From contig OZ017802.1 of assembly GCA_963969395.1 (NCBI GenBank), positions 7,876,501 through 7,940,500 of the forward strand: a stretch of 64,000 nucleotides of DNA. Direction: 5' to 3'. The notes under the pieces are model-generated. The model did no database searches. It saw nothing but the letters and a program-made list of their open reading frames with translations, and was not told the origin of the DNA. Position 1 is the first letter of the stretch, and every line of letters starts with the position of its first letter. Origin of the DNA: Pseudoscleropodium purum (lineage: Eukaryota > Streptophyta > Bryopsida > Hypnales > Brachytheciaceae). The position numbers were made by a program, and so were the translations under genes. Below are positions 24,758-37,282 of this stretch, in pieces.

Positions 24758-25715
24758 ACCTACACATTGCATGCCAAGTTGCCTCCCCCTCCACCCCCAA
24801 ATCTTCGCTCGCCCAAGATTTTAGAATGTAGTGTGGGTCATCCCAAATTGATGGCTGGAATTGCAGCCCGTGATGATTCCCCAATCCCCGTGCGTTTCCA
24901 TTCCTTCGGTTCCTTTCCGCGTTCCCCGTTCCCTGTCCAGTGAGCGCTTCCCCTTTTGTCAGAGGCGCTTCCATTTGTTTGGTGGATTGCGGCTGGGAAA
25001 AGCCCACCGACCAATAGCAGCGCCGTTGGGTCTACCCTTGCAGGCACACGATATCCACTTCCTCAGGCTCAGCCTCACCCGGGCCTCAGTCTATTGGAAC
25101 AGCCAGCCAGTCAAGGGGAGCCTGCCACACACCCACAAAAAAAACAAAAAAAATAAAAAACTTTAATATCTATTTTTTTTAATTTAAAAAAAAGGCATGA
25201 AACAGCGCAACAACAGCCACAAAGTGAGACTGGGTGACCACCTTCTTATTGTGTGGCATAGAATGGAGAGCGGGGCAGCCAATTGCTGAGGGGACAGAAG
25301 CTCATGGGCTCACTTGGGGGTACATTAGGGGGTTTCCATAATTATTTTTATTATTTTTATTTGGGAAGGCGGTTAGCGGCTAAAACATAAAATATTATTT
25401 GGAGTACTAAGAGAAAGGAAAATGTTTTGGTGCTGGGAGTTCAGGGGCATGGGGAGCTCGGCGATAGGAGAGCCTACTCTTTAGGAGGGGATTAATTTTA
25501 ATTTTAGGGGGGGGGGGGGGCACTTATTGGGGTATGGGTGGACTTCCAATTCATGACGTGCACAAATTTGTCTTATTGATGGTTTCTCATTCAATTCCAA
25601 CTTTTGTATTAATTAATAAGTCCTTCCCAAATATTTAACAAAGCATAATAATACCTACTGATCATGGGGGAATACTATTGTTTGGTTATATTATGTTATG
25701 TTAGTTACCTATACC
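24758..25715. other. GC-richer block followed by G-tract spacer
   Basis: 24780-25120 is unusually GC-rich for this region and open in several frames, but no protein family is recognisable; it could be a promoter-like island or a fragment of another repeat. An uninterrupted run of 14 G lies at 25507-25520. No gene is supported. Confidence 0.4.
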
Positions 25716-26612
25716 TTAACCCCTGAAGAACCATTGTCCCTTCCGGAGACAAATGGGATTTTAGACAAATGCCTACGGGTTGAAATTTTTTCTTGATTTT
25801 TTGAATCTTTTTTTGAAGATAGAAAAATTGATTAGCTACGTGGGAATATAATTATTTTTCAATTGGTGCTCGGGAACAAAAATTATGCCCAAATAAGCTC
25901 AAAACAAGGGACGGGGGGCAACAAAAAAAATTTCAATTTTTTTTTGTTCTCATATATTATAATTTTGTCTACATGGAAAACTTTGATTCATTCCATTTGG
26001 ATTTGTTATGAGAAAGTTATGGACAATCTTGGTTTTTGGGTAATTAGAGCATCTTCTTGAAGAAATAACTTGTATGATTCATTTTTTAATGCAATTTTTA
26101 CTATTTAAAAAAGAAAAAGTTCCATATGGTTTAGTTTTTTTGCTAGAACAATCTCACTATTGGGATTGATGTATTTTTATTCCATTTTAGAGATATTAGT
26201 AATATAGATTTTTCTTCCATCTCATGCCTATTTTTACTTAATAATTTTTTAAAGGATAAAAATTAAGTTTTTTTCAATTATTATTTTTTTCCTAGACTCT
26301 CAACTCAATTCTCCACTATAAGGATTTAAAGCTCAAAATTCTATAGTGCAAACATTTTAAGTTAAAAATGTTCAGAGGCAAAAAATCTAGTCAAGTAATG
26401 TACTGAAAAACTTGTGTTTTCACTTTTAAATGCAGACATCTTGCAATTTAAGCAATGAAAAATTTTGAAATTTTTTCTACACATTTCAATAATAGTCTAT
26501 AGTAAGATCCTATGGTTTGATGTGGAATAAATTTTTTTTTACTTTTTGCTATAGAAATGGCAGTTTTGAGTATTTTTGGACAAAAAAAAGACCTTGGTCC
26601 TTTAGGAGTTAA
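25716..26612 (+). mobile_element. TTAA-bounded piggyBac-like non-autonomous element, copy A (897 bp)
   Basis: The left end is TTAA then CCCCTGAAGAACCATTGTCC. The right end, reverse-complemented, is TTAA then CTCCTAAAGGACCAAGGTC. The interior shares GATAGAAAAATTGATTA, AATTGGTGCTCGGGAACA and GAAAACTTTGATTCATTCC-like blocks with copies B, C and E in the same order. No coding capacity. Taken as the reference orientation for this family. Confidence 0.75.
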
Positions 26613-29435
26613 TAAAAAAAAATCTAAAATAAAAAAAAAGTGTTTTGGTGTTGGGAGTCTAGTGGCATGCGTGGGGAGCTCACTAATAGGTTAGCCTACT
26701 CTTGATGAAGTTGGGACTAATTTTTAGGAGGCCCATTTGGTGGATAGATGGGCTTGCAATTGATACTTTGAGGGTCATAACATTAGGGGTTGTCACACCT
26801 TTTTCTCCCCATTCTCAATCTTCATCAAATGAGGATGTGGCACTCTCTCCTTGACTTGCTAAGAAGCCATTCTTTGAAGATTGAGAAGTTTTTTTCTTCT
26901 CTTCTAGAAATGAAGAATCGGGGCAAGAAGATTGAAAAGTCATGGAGAAGATTAACAAGCCATGTCCATTCACATTCTTCACATAGTGAAAAGAGGAATC
27001 TCACCTTCTTCATGGAAAAAGACTCCTACTAGACCCTCTTTTCACCCCACTTCTTCTCATTCTTTATAGAAGTTTCATTCTTGAAGAAGGTGTGACAAAT
27101 CCTATTATCAAGGAGGTTGGAAAATCAAGTGTATGCCGTATAGAAAGTTGAAAGTTCTTAGGAATGGAAGAGTGCATAATAGGTGTTGACGTAGATTATG
27201 GAAAATAATTGGTTTTTAAATAATGATTCCATTTTAACTTAACCCCTCAAAGACAATAACCTCTAGTAGAGCTTTTGGAAACTTTGGTCAAGTCTCTTGA
27301 TGTGAATTTTGCACATGATTTTTTGAATATTTTTTGGCTACATGAAAATCCAAAAAATTTGGATTACTAAATGGTTGACAAAATTATGTTGTTTGTAAGG
27401 GGCTAGGCAATCCAAGTAGTCCCTCCTCTTGACCATGACTAAAGCAAGAAAGAGGTTGAGCTTGAATATTTTGGGAGAAAGGTGGATGGTATAGGAGGAG
27501 GTTGTTAGCATAGAGCCTTGCGTAATGAGAAGATAGTATCATGAATACCCCTTGCATTAAAAATTATAAATATTTTACTTCATAATGAGACATACTTGTG
27601 AGGTTAAACTCTAATTCTGGAATCTCATGGGGGGCGGGGGGGGGGGGGGGGGGGGCTCATTCAAAAAATGAAAGACATCCAATCCAAAGGTTTTTTTACA
27701 GTTGGGATTGCCAAATTCCACTATGTCCCCAACAAAAGAGGTTTTACTTAGAGTTGTCCACTCTAGTAGTGGAGGAACTCAACAAGTCCATAAGACTTTC
27801 AAAAATAGTAAAGCATTTTGAATTTTTGAATTTTGAATTTTATATTTTGTTTTAATCTTAATGAAAGAACACATTTTTGTACAAGTTTACCATTGGGGAT
27901 TAATATAATGTCAAAAAATGAGTCCAATTTTCTCTTGTGAGAATCGAAAAGTGTATTGGCAATTCCTTAAACATCATAAAGTTTGCAATTTTTTGGGCAC
28001 AATCATGCTACAATTGTGCAAACACAATCATGCAATCATGTTTTCCAAACTTAGCATGTGGATACCTAACTTCATGAACTACAAAATTTCATGTATTCTC
28101 ATTTTTATGTACTCAAAAAATTTCAATTATGCAAAGAAGTCAAAGTTGACCAATTTTAGTAGGTAGGCCTCAAAAAACATTTTTCCCAATTTCCAAAGAT
28201 GATAATCTTTTAATTTGTGCAATGAAATATGCTTAAATTTTCACCCTACATAACCAGAGTAGTGTATTCTAAAATTGCTCAATTGAAAATGTAATTTCTT
28301 CCTTCTTTTATAGATTTAGATCTAAGGAACTCGATATGGAAATTTTTGAGTGGTTTTGGTAGAACATAGTCAAAGTCACCTTAGAAATTAAGGTTCATTT
28401 CCATTTAGTTGTAGATGAGAGATGTTTCATTTGTAATAAATGAGAATAAAATGATGATGCCATATTCTTTGAATTATGACGGAAGGTCGTGAAATTATTG
28501 AGAGATTAAGAGTTTTGGTTATTGACCTTTCACACAATATTATGTAAAAGAAGACACTTCAAAATATCGACTATATATTTAAAAAAAGATATTAATGTTT
28601 GCACTTGACCCTATGTTGTAGGTATATATTTTCTTTTGTCTCTTTGAAGCAAAATATGGAGCTTAGCCAAAGTGTAGTTGGTTAGTTAACTTACTTGCCA
28701 AATATTTTTAAGCTAGTACTAATTTTATGTATTAGTTTCAAATGCCCTCCATTATAAAAACGTGACAGTCCATGTTTGTAATCTATAAAAATGAAATTTC
28801 TATTCTTCTAAAATGCTTGCTACTCCTAATGCAAGTGTTTTAGGCTTGGCAATATTTTTAATTAAAATGGTTATCACCTATGGCAACAACAACATCTATG
28901 TAGGTTTGGGGTATGATTAGCAACGAAAGTGTGGAACTATAATAATTAAAATTATTTTTGTATATATAATCTTCAAAGGACCTTTCTAGTCTTTTAGACA
29001 TTATTTTTGTAAAACAAATTGAATTCTTGCTTGGGTATTCAATGATTTTTTGAGTAGGCAAGCTTAATTTGTTCCTACTTGGATAGGGAATCCAATAAAC
29101 ATCTTTGTAAGACAAACTTTGAATTATTCAAAATTTGCAATGGTGATTAGAGGATGTTGAGGTACTACTTCTACAACTTGTGAAGAAAGAGTGGTTCCAA
29201 ATTATGAAGAAAATTGTTTATTAGCAAAAACATCATTTTGTTTTGTTTTGAAATTCCTTGATATATTCTTCAAGTTGCCCAACTAGGAACCAAATTGTCC
29301 TTTAAGGTTTGTATGCGTGCTTAGGATCAAGTAGGATGTATCTTTTTTGAAGAACTTGTGAATGCTACCTATTTTAATAATTTACAAAAAGTACACAAAT
29401 TAGTCCTTTAACATCATAGTTTTTGAAAATAAACT
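26613..29435. other. AT-rich spacer with a G-tract and a short family fragment
   Basis: Positions about 27238-27370 begin TTAACCCCTCAAAGACAATA and look like a truncated left end of the TTAA-bounded family. A G-run of 20 (27636-27655), preceded by six G and one C, is present. The segment 26640-26710 repeats part of 25430-25500 (TGTTTTGGTG...GGGAGTC / GGGGAGCTC), so an older duplication embraces copy A. No gene is supported. Confidence 0.45.
27629..27655 (+). repeat. Poly-G tract (27 bases with a single C)
   Basis: Six G, one C and then twenty G. It could form a G-quadruplex. Its exact length should be treated cautiously because long homopolymers are assembled poorly. Confidence 0.8.
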
Positions 29436-30374
29436 CTAACCTCTAAATTCCCATTTTCCCTTCAAAGGACAAATTAGATTTTGAGCAATTTCTTATGATC
29501 TCAATTTTTGGTGAATTGTTCTGAAACTTTCCTATAAGATAGAAAAATTGATTATCTACATGGAAATATAATTTTAATTCAATTGGTGCCTGGGAGCAAA
29601 AATTAAACTACAAAAAGCCTGAAACTAAATTTGGTCGGTAGAACAAAAAGAATTGCAAAAAATCAAAATAAATTTTAATTTTTTTTCCCTTGAAATGTTT
29701 TCTTTTTGTCTACATGTGAAGCTTTGATTTGTTCTATTTGGACTAATTATGAGAAAGTTAAAGACAATTTTGTTTTTCAGGCAGTTTTAGCATTTTTTTG
29801 AAAAAATAACTTATAGGATTTATTTCTGAATGTAATTTTTACAATTTTTCACAATTTTTCACAGTTTTTTTTTGAGAATGTTGTGTTTGATTGCTAAAAC
29901 AATCTCATTGTTGGGATTATTGTCTTTCAATCCCATCTTGGAGTTATTAACAATTTAGTTTTTTTTTCCAATCTTGAACCTACATCTACTTAGCATTTTT
30001 TTAAAGAATGAAAATCAAGTGTTTTTTAAAAATAAATAAATTCCTAGACTTTCAACTCAATTCTTCAACATAAAATTTTTTAAATTCAAAGTCTGTACTG
30101 CAAAATAATTCACAATTGGTGGTCAAAGTCATCTGAAATTGCAAATTAGTGTTCAAAAAAACTTTCTTTTTCAACTTTGAATGCCAATATCTTTCAATTT
30201 GTACGATCAAACTTCATGAAATTCTTACCATGTGAGCTAAGACAAGTATAGTACAAGATCCTACGGTTAGATTCTAAAAGAATGATTTTTTTTGTATTCT
30301 TGGATGAATGCAGCAAAAACGGCAGTTTTGAGTGTTTTTTGACAGAAAAATGGTCTTGGGAATTTCAGGGTTAA
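29436..30374 (+). mobile_element. TTAA-bounded piggyBac-like element, copy B (about 939 bp)
   Basis: The left end is CTAA then CCTCTAAATTCCCATTTTCC (TTAA decayed by one base). The right end is GGG then TTAA. The interior matches copy A block by block: GATAGAAAAATTGATTATCT, ATGGAAATATAATTTTAATT, CAATTGGTGCCTGGGAGCA, AACAATCTCATTGTTGGGAT, then AAACGGCAGTTTTGAGTGTT near the right end. Same orientation as copy A; more diverged termini. Confidence 0.7.
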
Positions 30375-32299
30375 ATTAAGTTTGAGATGTGGGTTGTGAT
30401 GTTTAAAGGTCAAATTAATTATCGCATCATGCATAATAATAATACTAAAATGACACTAATTCCAAAATTGTGTGATATTATCCAATTACACCCTAAAACT
30501 AAATTGTTTTATTTTTTAATTTTAATTTTAAAAAAAGACAAATAAAAAAAATTAATTTTCAAATTTAAATACAAAATTTTAAATTTTAAAAATAATTTTA
30601 AATTAAAGTCATTTGGGACATGAAAATTACAAGTAATAGCACATCTAAGTTTGCCAAATGCACTTGATATTTTGAGGTAATAAATGTTTTATGTAGCAAG
30701 TTTTTAACTACTTAAAATGAATCATTGAGTACTAGGTTCATTTTGTGAAATAAGTGTTCATTTTGTAAAATTAGTGTTCATTTTGTAAAATTGGTGTCCA
30801 TTTTGTAAGATTAGTGTGAGCAAAAGTAAAAACATTGTTAGTATTGAACAAAAGTACACATTTTGGGGGGCATTAACTATTTTCTGAAAAATATGTATTT
30901 GGAAGTAAATCCACAAGTGATTGCATGGTTTTACTCATTGGAATTGAATGTGCTAGATGATTGACTTTAAGAAACATAGTAGCCAATGAAGAAACATAAC
31001 AACCAATTATACAAAGACAAGTTAGGTTTGCTCTGAAAGCTCAAACTTGACCCTTCTAAGGGCTTCCTTACATGTATATGTGTATTCACCAATATTGAAA
31101 TATAGAAAGCATTTTTATGTTTCTTAATAGTGTAGAATGCAATGACATTAATGGAACTCATTCCTATACTTCCTTTCTAACCAATGGTTGATGGTACTAT
31201 TTTTGTCTTTTAGCATTTTTTCTATCCATTGGGCTTCACATGTACGCCCATCCTATATCTTATAAATGATAAAGCAACAAAGTATCCTAACAATGTGTGA
31301 CTTTAATTTACTAATTTTCCAAAGTGGCACACACTCTATATTATAGTGCAGGCATAAATTTTGTTGTATTTGCTATAATTTCCAAATATTTTATGCAATG
31401 ACACTAATTTGGCAATGCCAATAATATAGCACCTTTACTAATAGAATAAATCAATGTACCTGCACACTTCACAAATCAGCATTCTACAGAATGTGGTGAG
31501 AGTTGTCTTATTGTGATTTGGAATTCAATCCTCATAAGCCTAACCTTTCAAGCTCATTGGAATGAGGGCTCAAGATACTATATGCATCACTATAAGCATC
31601 CAAATATTTGTGTCGGTGTGATTTGGGGGACATTAATGCATTTGTGGAGAGAACTTGGGTACAAGACCCAAATCTGTAAAGGATAAATTTCTATCTGTTT
31701 GTATGATTCTCTTATGCAATTTCAAAGTTGAAGGTTGCAAATTATTTCAAGGTGGAAGTAAACAAACCCATTTCCATTCAAAATTAGTGATCAAAACGAT
31801 TTAGTCAAGTCATGCTTACACCATCTACCGATAAGTGTATGAATAAATGAGTTGCTGCCCAGGACAAGGGTCAGCACAGGAGAAGGGATCAGGTCCAAAA
31901 CGTTTTAGGTCCTCTACCTTGTGGTCATATCATGATAAGGTGACAGTCCAGACTGTAGCAGATGATATTGAACTGATAGAGTTTCTCATGTGATTGGGTG
32001 TGCTTGCTCAGAAAAAATACATGAAAAGGACAGGTAGACTGACTTCCAACAATAAGATGCTCATGCTTTTAGAATTTGTATTAAGCCATGAATATACCTC
32101 ATGCTCGTTTCAGACGTTAGGAAACTAAATTTACCTACGGGTTTTCAGCTAATCTTAATACAAACTATTTCTCCAGCAAGCTAATCTCACTCGGAGATTT
32201 TGGAATATTTACACATCCGCTGAAGAATATAGTTCAGAGATAAAATGTTCAAAACTTGTAGATAGGGACAATTTGAGAATCCAGTCGGCTCTTACACCC
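30375..32299. other. AT-rich spacer with a short tandem repeat
   Basis: Apart from the 4 x 20 bp repeat at 30737-30816, nothing is recognisable. The last several hundred bases probably include the 3' untranslated region of the minus-strand gene ending at 32300. Confidence 0.4.
30737..30816. repeat. Four tandem 20-bp units
   Basis: Consensus TTCATTTTGTAAAATTAGTG, four copies with one to three mismatches each. Non-coding. Confidence 0.9.
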
Positions 32300-35200
32300 T
32301 TACCTAGATTTAGCGAATTGCAGCACATCAGCGTTGCGTATTGCAAGCTCTTGCCAGAGCCTCTCTTCCAGACCCCTCGGACCCAAACGCTTCACCGCAC
32401 TGATAGTCAGATCGTCTGAGATTGCTGGAGAGACAGCCGAACTGCTTTCCCTCGAGTCAGTGCTGAATGCCAACAATATACCTGCGAAAATACAATACTG
32501 TCATTGTTTCCTCTTGACGTTGAAGCAATCACTCAGAAGAAAGAATTTCAAGGCAGACTCAGAATTCTCAATGTCAGCGCGAAAGCAATCAAGAAATTCA
32601 GCACTGAAGTTACAGCTAAAGGATTTGCATCAGAATAAATACTCGGGATATAAGATGTTAAGGTATCAAGGAGCCCTTCCTCACTCTTGGCTATAACAGC
32701 TCCACTCATAATGATTAACCCCATAAGGGCCAATGATTCTTGGTTTTAGAAGGCGAAGTTGATTGATCATATCGTGTAAAACATAATTCAGATGGGGTCG
32801 AAATTTATATCATCCAAATCAGTGAAGAACATTACATCTGCTGGTAAATAAATAAATAAATTTAGACAAAAGAAAATTCACATGTAACTTACTAAAAATT
32901 GCTAAAGAACATGAAGATTGCATGCGACATATACACAGCAGGAATAGTAGTTTCTGTATCCGCAAACCTCAAGAGCTGGAGCAGAACTGTTATTCCGAAT
33001 TTTCTTAATTTCCTTAGGTTCATGCATGGCAATAGATGTTATTTATACGTTAAAACCACATATCGGTTTGTTGGCAGTTTGGGGGTGATAGATAATGTTG
33101 CAAGGACTCAAGGCAAGGACTTCATGTTAACTCCTAAATGCCCAGAGGGGTTTCTCAAGTCACAAGACAAGGTTAGTGTTACGTAATGATAATTTTAGTC
33201 AATTCATAAACCTGGGACCCTTACCAAAATTTTGTTATTCATCTAATGGAGTTGATCAATCAAAAAAATGAATAAAATAAACTCACTCGCATGTTTGAAA
33301 AATGAAACGATTAAAAAATTTGGAATATCCATAGATTCATGAGGTTTTGTGCAATTATGCATTCAAAGTGTGACAATCACATGTGCTCTATATGATGTCC
33401 GCATCAAAAAGATAAGGTCCTTATCAAATGACTCCTATTATGTCAATTTTTCTTAAATTATATAAAATTTTAGAAAGTCATTAAATAGCTAAACTCTAAT
33501 TAAATTAAAATAATATGCTTTTATTGTGCAGATAAGCGTAATACATATTATTAAACTAAAAGTTTAATAACAAACTGAAGTCAATTGATGAAAACTTAAA
33601 TTTTCAGCTTGATTTTGGTATTCCCTATGAATTCCAAAGAAGATTTTGTAAAAATGTGAGAAAAAAAGAGTGAAAATCACAGTCGAAAATGAGGAAAAAT
33701 ATAATGCATGAATACATACCAGGCGTCCTGAAAGGACTAGGCTTGACAGGAGTGGGTGTAACATCGTCACTTTCAGTGTGGACCGTCTCTCCAGGGTCAC
33801 ATGTTCTAAGAGGCGAGACACCGAACCCGGGAGTTTGCAGGGAAAATAATCCATCGTCTCCATTAGTAACCTGCGCCAGAGAGGTCTCAAACACCAAGCG
33901 AGACTGACAGGGAGGAGTCCAAAGATCTTCGGCTCTGGGTGTCACTTGACCATCACTATCCGTAGTAAATGCAACAAGAGGCGATGGACTTTCGTTAATA
34001 GTAGAAAGGACTCTGGTTGAACGGGGTGGTGATTGCATGCAAGGTGTTTGGGGTAGTGGACTGATAGATGTGCTTCTATGTGTGCCACCTGTCCAGTCTC
34101 GTGGGGGACTGCATGTGAGGGTTTCACTACCATTGGGGCTCTCATAATCTAACAGATCAGTGGCAACCAGTGGGGAATAGCTGATGTCACCGAACTCTAA
34201 ATCAGTGATTAGTGGACTGACACTGCTACATTTGCATCCACCAGGAGGTGTTGATTCATGACTTCCTGTAGTAGACGGCTCTTGATCAAGGTTTCTAAAC
34301 AACGAAGAAGATCGCTCAGCAGCTGCCCTGAGGAAGATATTCAAGTCCTGGAAGAGAATCATAAAAACTTCAGTTGCCTGAGAGTGGTCGGATCAACACT
34401 AGGAAATTGTTGAGATGTCAAACAAGATACCTTCTATTAACCTGTAAATGACCAAGGATTCATGTTTTGAATGAAAAAATTGTCTGATCATAATGGAATA
34501 AATATTTTTGTGATGGGACCAATTTTTATATCACCGGGATCTAAAGTTGAAAGTTCCCAGATGACCTACTCGAAACTGCTTTAAAGTCATGAGATTTGGG
34601 CTTGTTAATCTTGTTAGGGGTTAACATCGCCAATAAATTGTCATATTCAATCCGGTCGTCGACGGGACGAAGAAAACGCAGAACAACTTGAATTGACGAA
34701 ATTGATGTGTAATAAGCGCATTGATTGCAGTATCTACGCTTGGATGATTTAAAGAGAAATGCTGACCTGGAGGTTAGCATCAATGTTGGCCACGGCATCG
34801 GCGAAAACCTGAACCTCGGCATCAGCAACATGATTCGATGATGCAAGCGTGTGAATATTCAACACCGTTGAGTCAATCTACATATGAAAACACTAATAAA
34901 TTAGGAACAGACGTGGGGTACTAACAACGTGAAGGACGAGTACAGAAGTACAGTAGATCTCCGAGCTGATCAGTAAAGAATATCGGCTACACCAGTCTAA
35001 GCACTCAAAACGAGATGTGACCTCGTAGTTAGACTATCTTGAGACTACCAAAGAAGACACCTGACACAAATAATGACGAGAGCTATGGTTACCTGACGTC
35101 ACCTTAACATCAAGAAAGTTCTAAATTTTGCATTGAGAAAGGGACGGAGAGATACCTGGTGCAGAGTTTGCGTAACTTGTGTATGAACATCAAGCAACTT

Positions 35201-35338
35201 CTGCAGAGAGCTTCGGGTTTGATTACGTATTGCTTGACACGGTTCGTCATGCTGTATTCCATGAGACTGACTGTGTTCTTCATCAGAGAATCTCCTTACT
35301 TTTGGATAAGGAGTCCCATTGCCCCTCGTAGCTTTCAT
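32300..35338 (-). CDS. Unrecognised coiled-coil protein rich in SP/TP sites, four exons
   Basis: Exons 35338-35156, 34877-34767, 34347-33720 and 32481-32300 join with matching phases and GT-AG introns into 367 residues. Residues about 35-120 are predicted helical (SSLQKLLDVHTQVTQTLHQ, VADAEVQVFADAVANIDANL, DLNIFLRAAAERSSSLF) and could form a coiled coil. The middle is low-complexity with at least a dozen proline-directed sites, e.g. SPLPQTPCMQSPPRSTR, TPGFGVSPLR and VTPTPVKPSPFRTPG. The last exon encodes a compact, conserved-looking tail (DDLTISAVKRLGPRGLEERL, then WQELAIRNADVLQFAKSR). This layout (N-terminal coiled coil, CDK-type sites, short conserved tail) suggests a cell-division or kinetochore-associated protein, but I do not recognise the family. 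The stop overlaps a possible donor (AGGTAAGG), so a further 3' exon is possible. The ATG chosen is the first in frame; a 4-codon upstream frame precedes it. Confidence 0.72.
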
Positions 35339-37016
35339 TTTCGCTTCCGACACGCTACCCGTATGACATAACAAGCTCTTTTGCAAAAATGTTGTGCCAG
35401 GGGCCGTCCCGTCTCATATAGTAACCACTGTCGCCAGCAGCATCTCACCTATTCACGTAATTGGTTAATTAGCAACTTGTGTAAACAAGAATTTGGCTAA
35501 ATATGTTTGATCGTTGATCTTTGAATGTAAATAGGGATGTTAATTGTCATTCATTGTGGTCTATAACCTCTCACATTGGAATTGCGTAGGGAATTCATAC
35601 AGTGATTAAAAAAAAGTTGATCACAACAGATTCAGCTCTTCATCCAAAGACTTCTCCACAGCTTTCCACATCTCCCCAAAATAACACACCTACATGAGTC
35701 AAAGTGACGTAAATAACGCCTCCACCTTATGTACCATTCTGGAATGGTGCCTAGCCAAAGAACCAGACTCAAACCTAACCACAGTAGTAACAATAAACTA
35801 ATTGTGAAATAAAATCTGCAGCATATTATTTTAGTAACATAATAAATACATAAAAGGGATTGGACGATTAGTCTTGCCCTTCCAGGCAAGAACTGTGCCC
35901 ACGTAAATCGGCTAGCCTTGAAGGTTATCAAGACTAGCGGCTGCCTCCCAGCCTTCGTAAAGTCGTGGAAATCACGATCCACGTCTACAGGCTCATTTCG
36001 CAAAAAAAATTAAGTACCAGAAACAGCAGTAACTTCCATTAGGCATTGACGTACCAAATGGATTGGGTGCCAGAGCGTGATAAATCACGTACAGTTCACC
36101 CAGTCAAGTCCAGACAAAGAGCCAAGTTTAAACACTCAGAAATCGCAAATACAACTTCTCTAAAACAACCCTGGTCACACTATAACAGACTTCAGCACAC
36201 TTGTCGCACATTCGACCTATTCCAAAGTCATCTGTTGGGACTCCAAGCAGTCAGATTGAAGAGGTTCGGGCGTACTGAGAATCAGCATCACAACGACACA
36301 TTCTAACTAAACTGACAGATCCTCATAACCTCCATATCATATTTTTTGAAGGGAAATGCTAAGGGATTATTGATTGAGAGCTCTGGGAGTGTTCAGGAAA
36401 TAGAGATCCGGTTTCGGGTGTTAGTTGCAATGGGAACGTAAGGTTTAGTACCATAATCCCAGTGAGCCATAATCTGCAGGTGCCAGATACCCATTTGAGA
36501 AGATCAGCTCTGTTACAATCCATAGCCATTTCTTTTTCATTCCAATTTCTATAATCACACTCACTTTCGCATGATTTTCTTACTTCACCGACTCTCTTGG
36601 GGTCGTCATTGAGATTACACTCGGTAACTAGAATTCGGAGCCAAGTTCTGGGAAAAAACAATGTCGTTCAGAGCTCAGCAAGTACAATTTTCGACAAGCA
36701 GAATTCAGTTACGCAGTACACAGTACATGATAGGGTTGTCATAGCTCTAGACTTCAACTCCTTTAACTGTTTCTTTCCAAATCGGGGGGCCCGCACCATT
36801 CTAAGCCGCAGAAATACTGGAATAGTACTCCGACATAGAGCTTCCAAATCGACTCTAAGAAATCACTCTACACTTGAAACAGAATGCTCACACTCTAACA
36901 CCCTAATCTTCTATCGCCACCTTCAGCCTCCGAAATCACCAAGAAAAACACTCATCAAACGAAATCCATTTCAGCAACAACCAAACCCTGACAAAAAGAA
37001 GCTGAAAGCTTACCCG
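35339..37016. other. Upstream region or 5' leader intron of the SP/TP-rich gene
   Basis: No coding exon was fixed here. One minus-strand stretch (about 35990-35870) has a protein-like frame with FHDFTKAGRQPLVLITFKAS, and another (about 35695-35635) has EMWKAVEKSLDEELNLL before a stop. Neither joins convincingly to the gene downstream. Confidence 0.35.
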
Positions 37017-37282
37017 CGACAAGAAACAAGAACTCTCTGTTTCTTTTGTCGGTCAGTCCCTCGATTTTCCTGATCGCTCCACCGTCGCCCTTACAAATGT
37101 TCGCCCGCTACTTCCCGCCGACACATCAGAGATCATCGCAACCGATCGTAACTGCAGAATACATTCGACGTTCCTTGCAAGAATTGCAAAATTCGAGCAC
37201 TCGTTGCTGTTGCGGCGGAGACGTCACGGAAGAGAATCAGTTTGAATCGCAAAGGGAGGGAAACAACGGATGGGTCGAGTGA
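37017..37282 (-). promoter_or_regulatory. Possible 5' leader exon and promoter-proximal region
   Basis: On the minus strand this GC- and CpG-richer block, with stretches such as CTTCCGTGACGTCTCCGCCG, ends in a good donor (CGCGG followed by GTAAGC) near 37017. That looks like a non-coding first exon, possibly of the gene at 32300-35338. Inferred from composition and one splice motif only. Confidence 0.3.

Noticed and set aside
32300..35338. Assignment of the SP/TP-rich protein as SKA3
   Set aside because: The coiled coil plus CDK-site layout is similar, but no specific SKA3 motif could be matched by eye.
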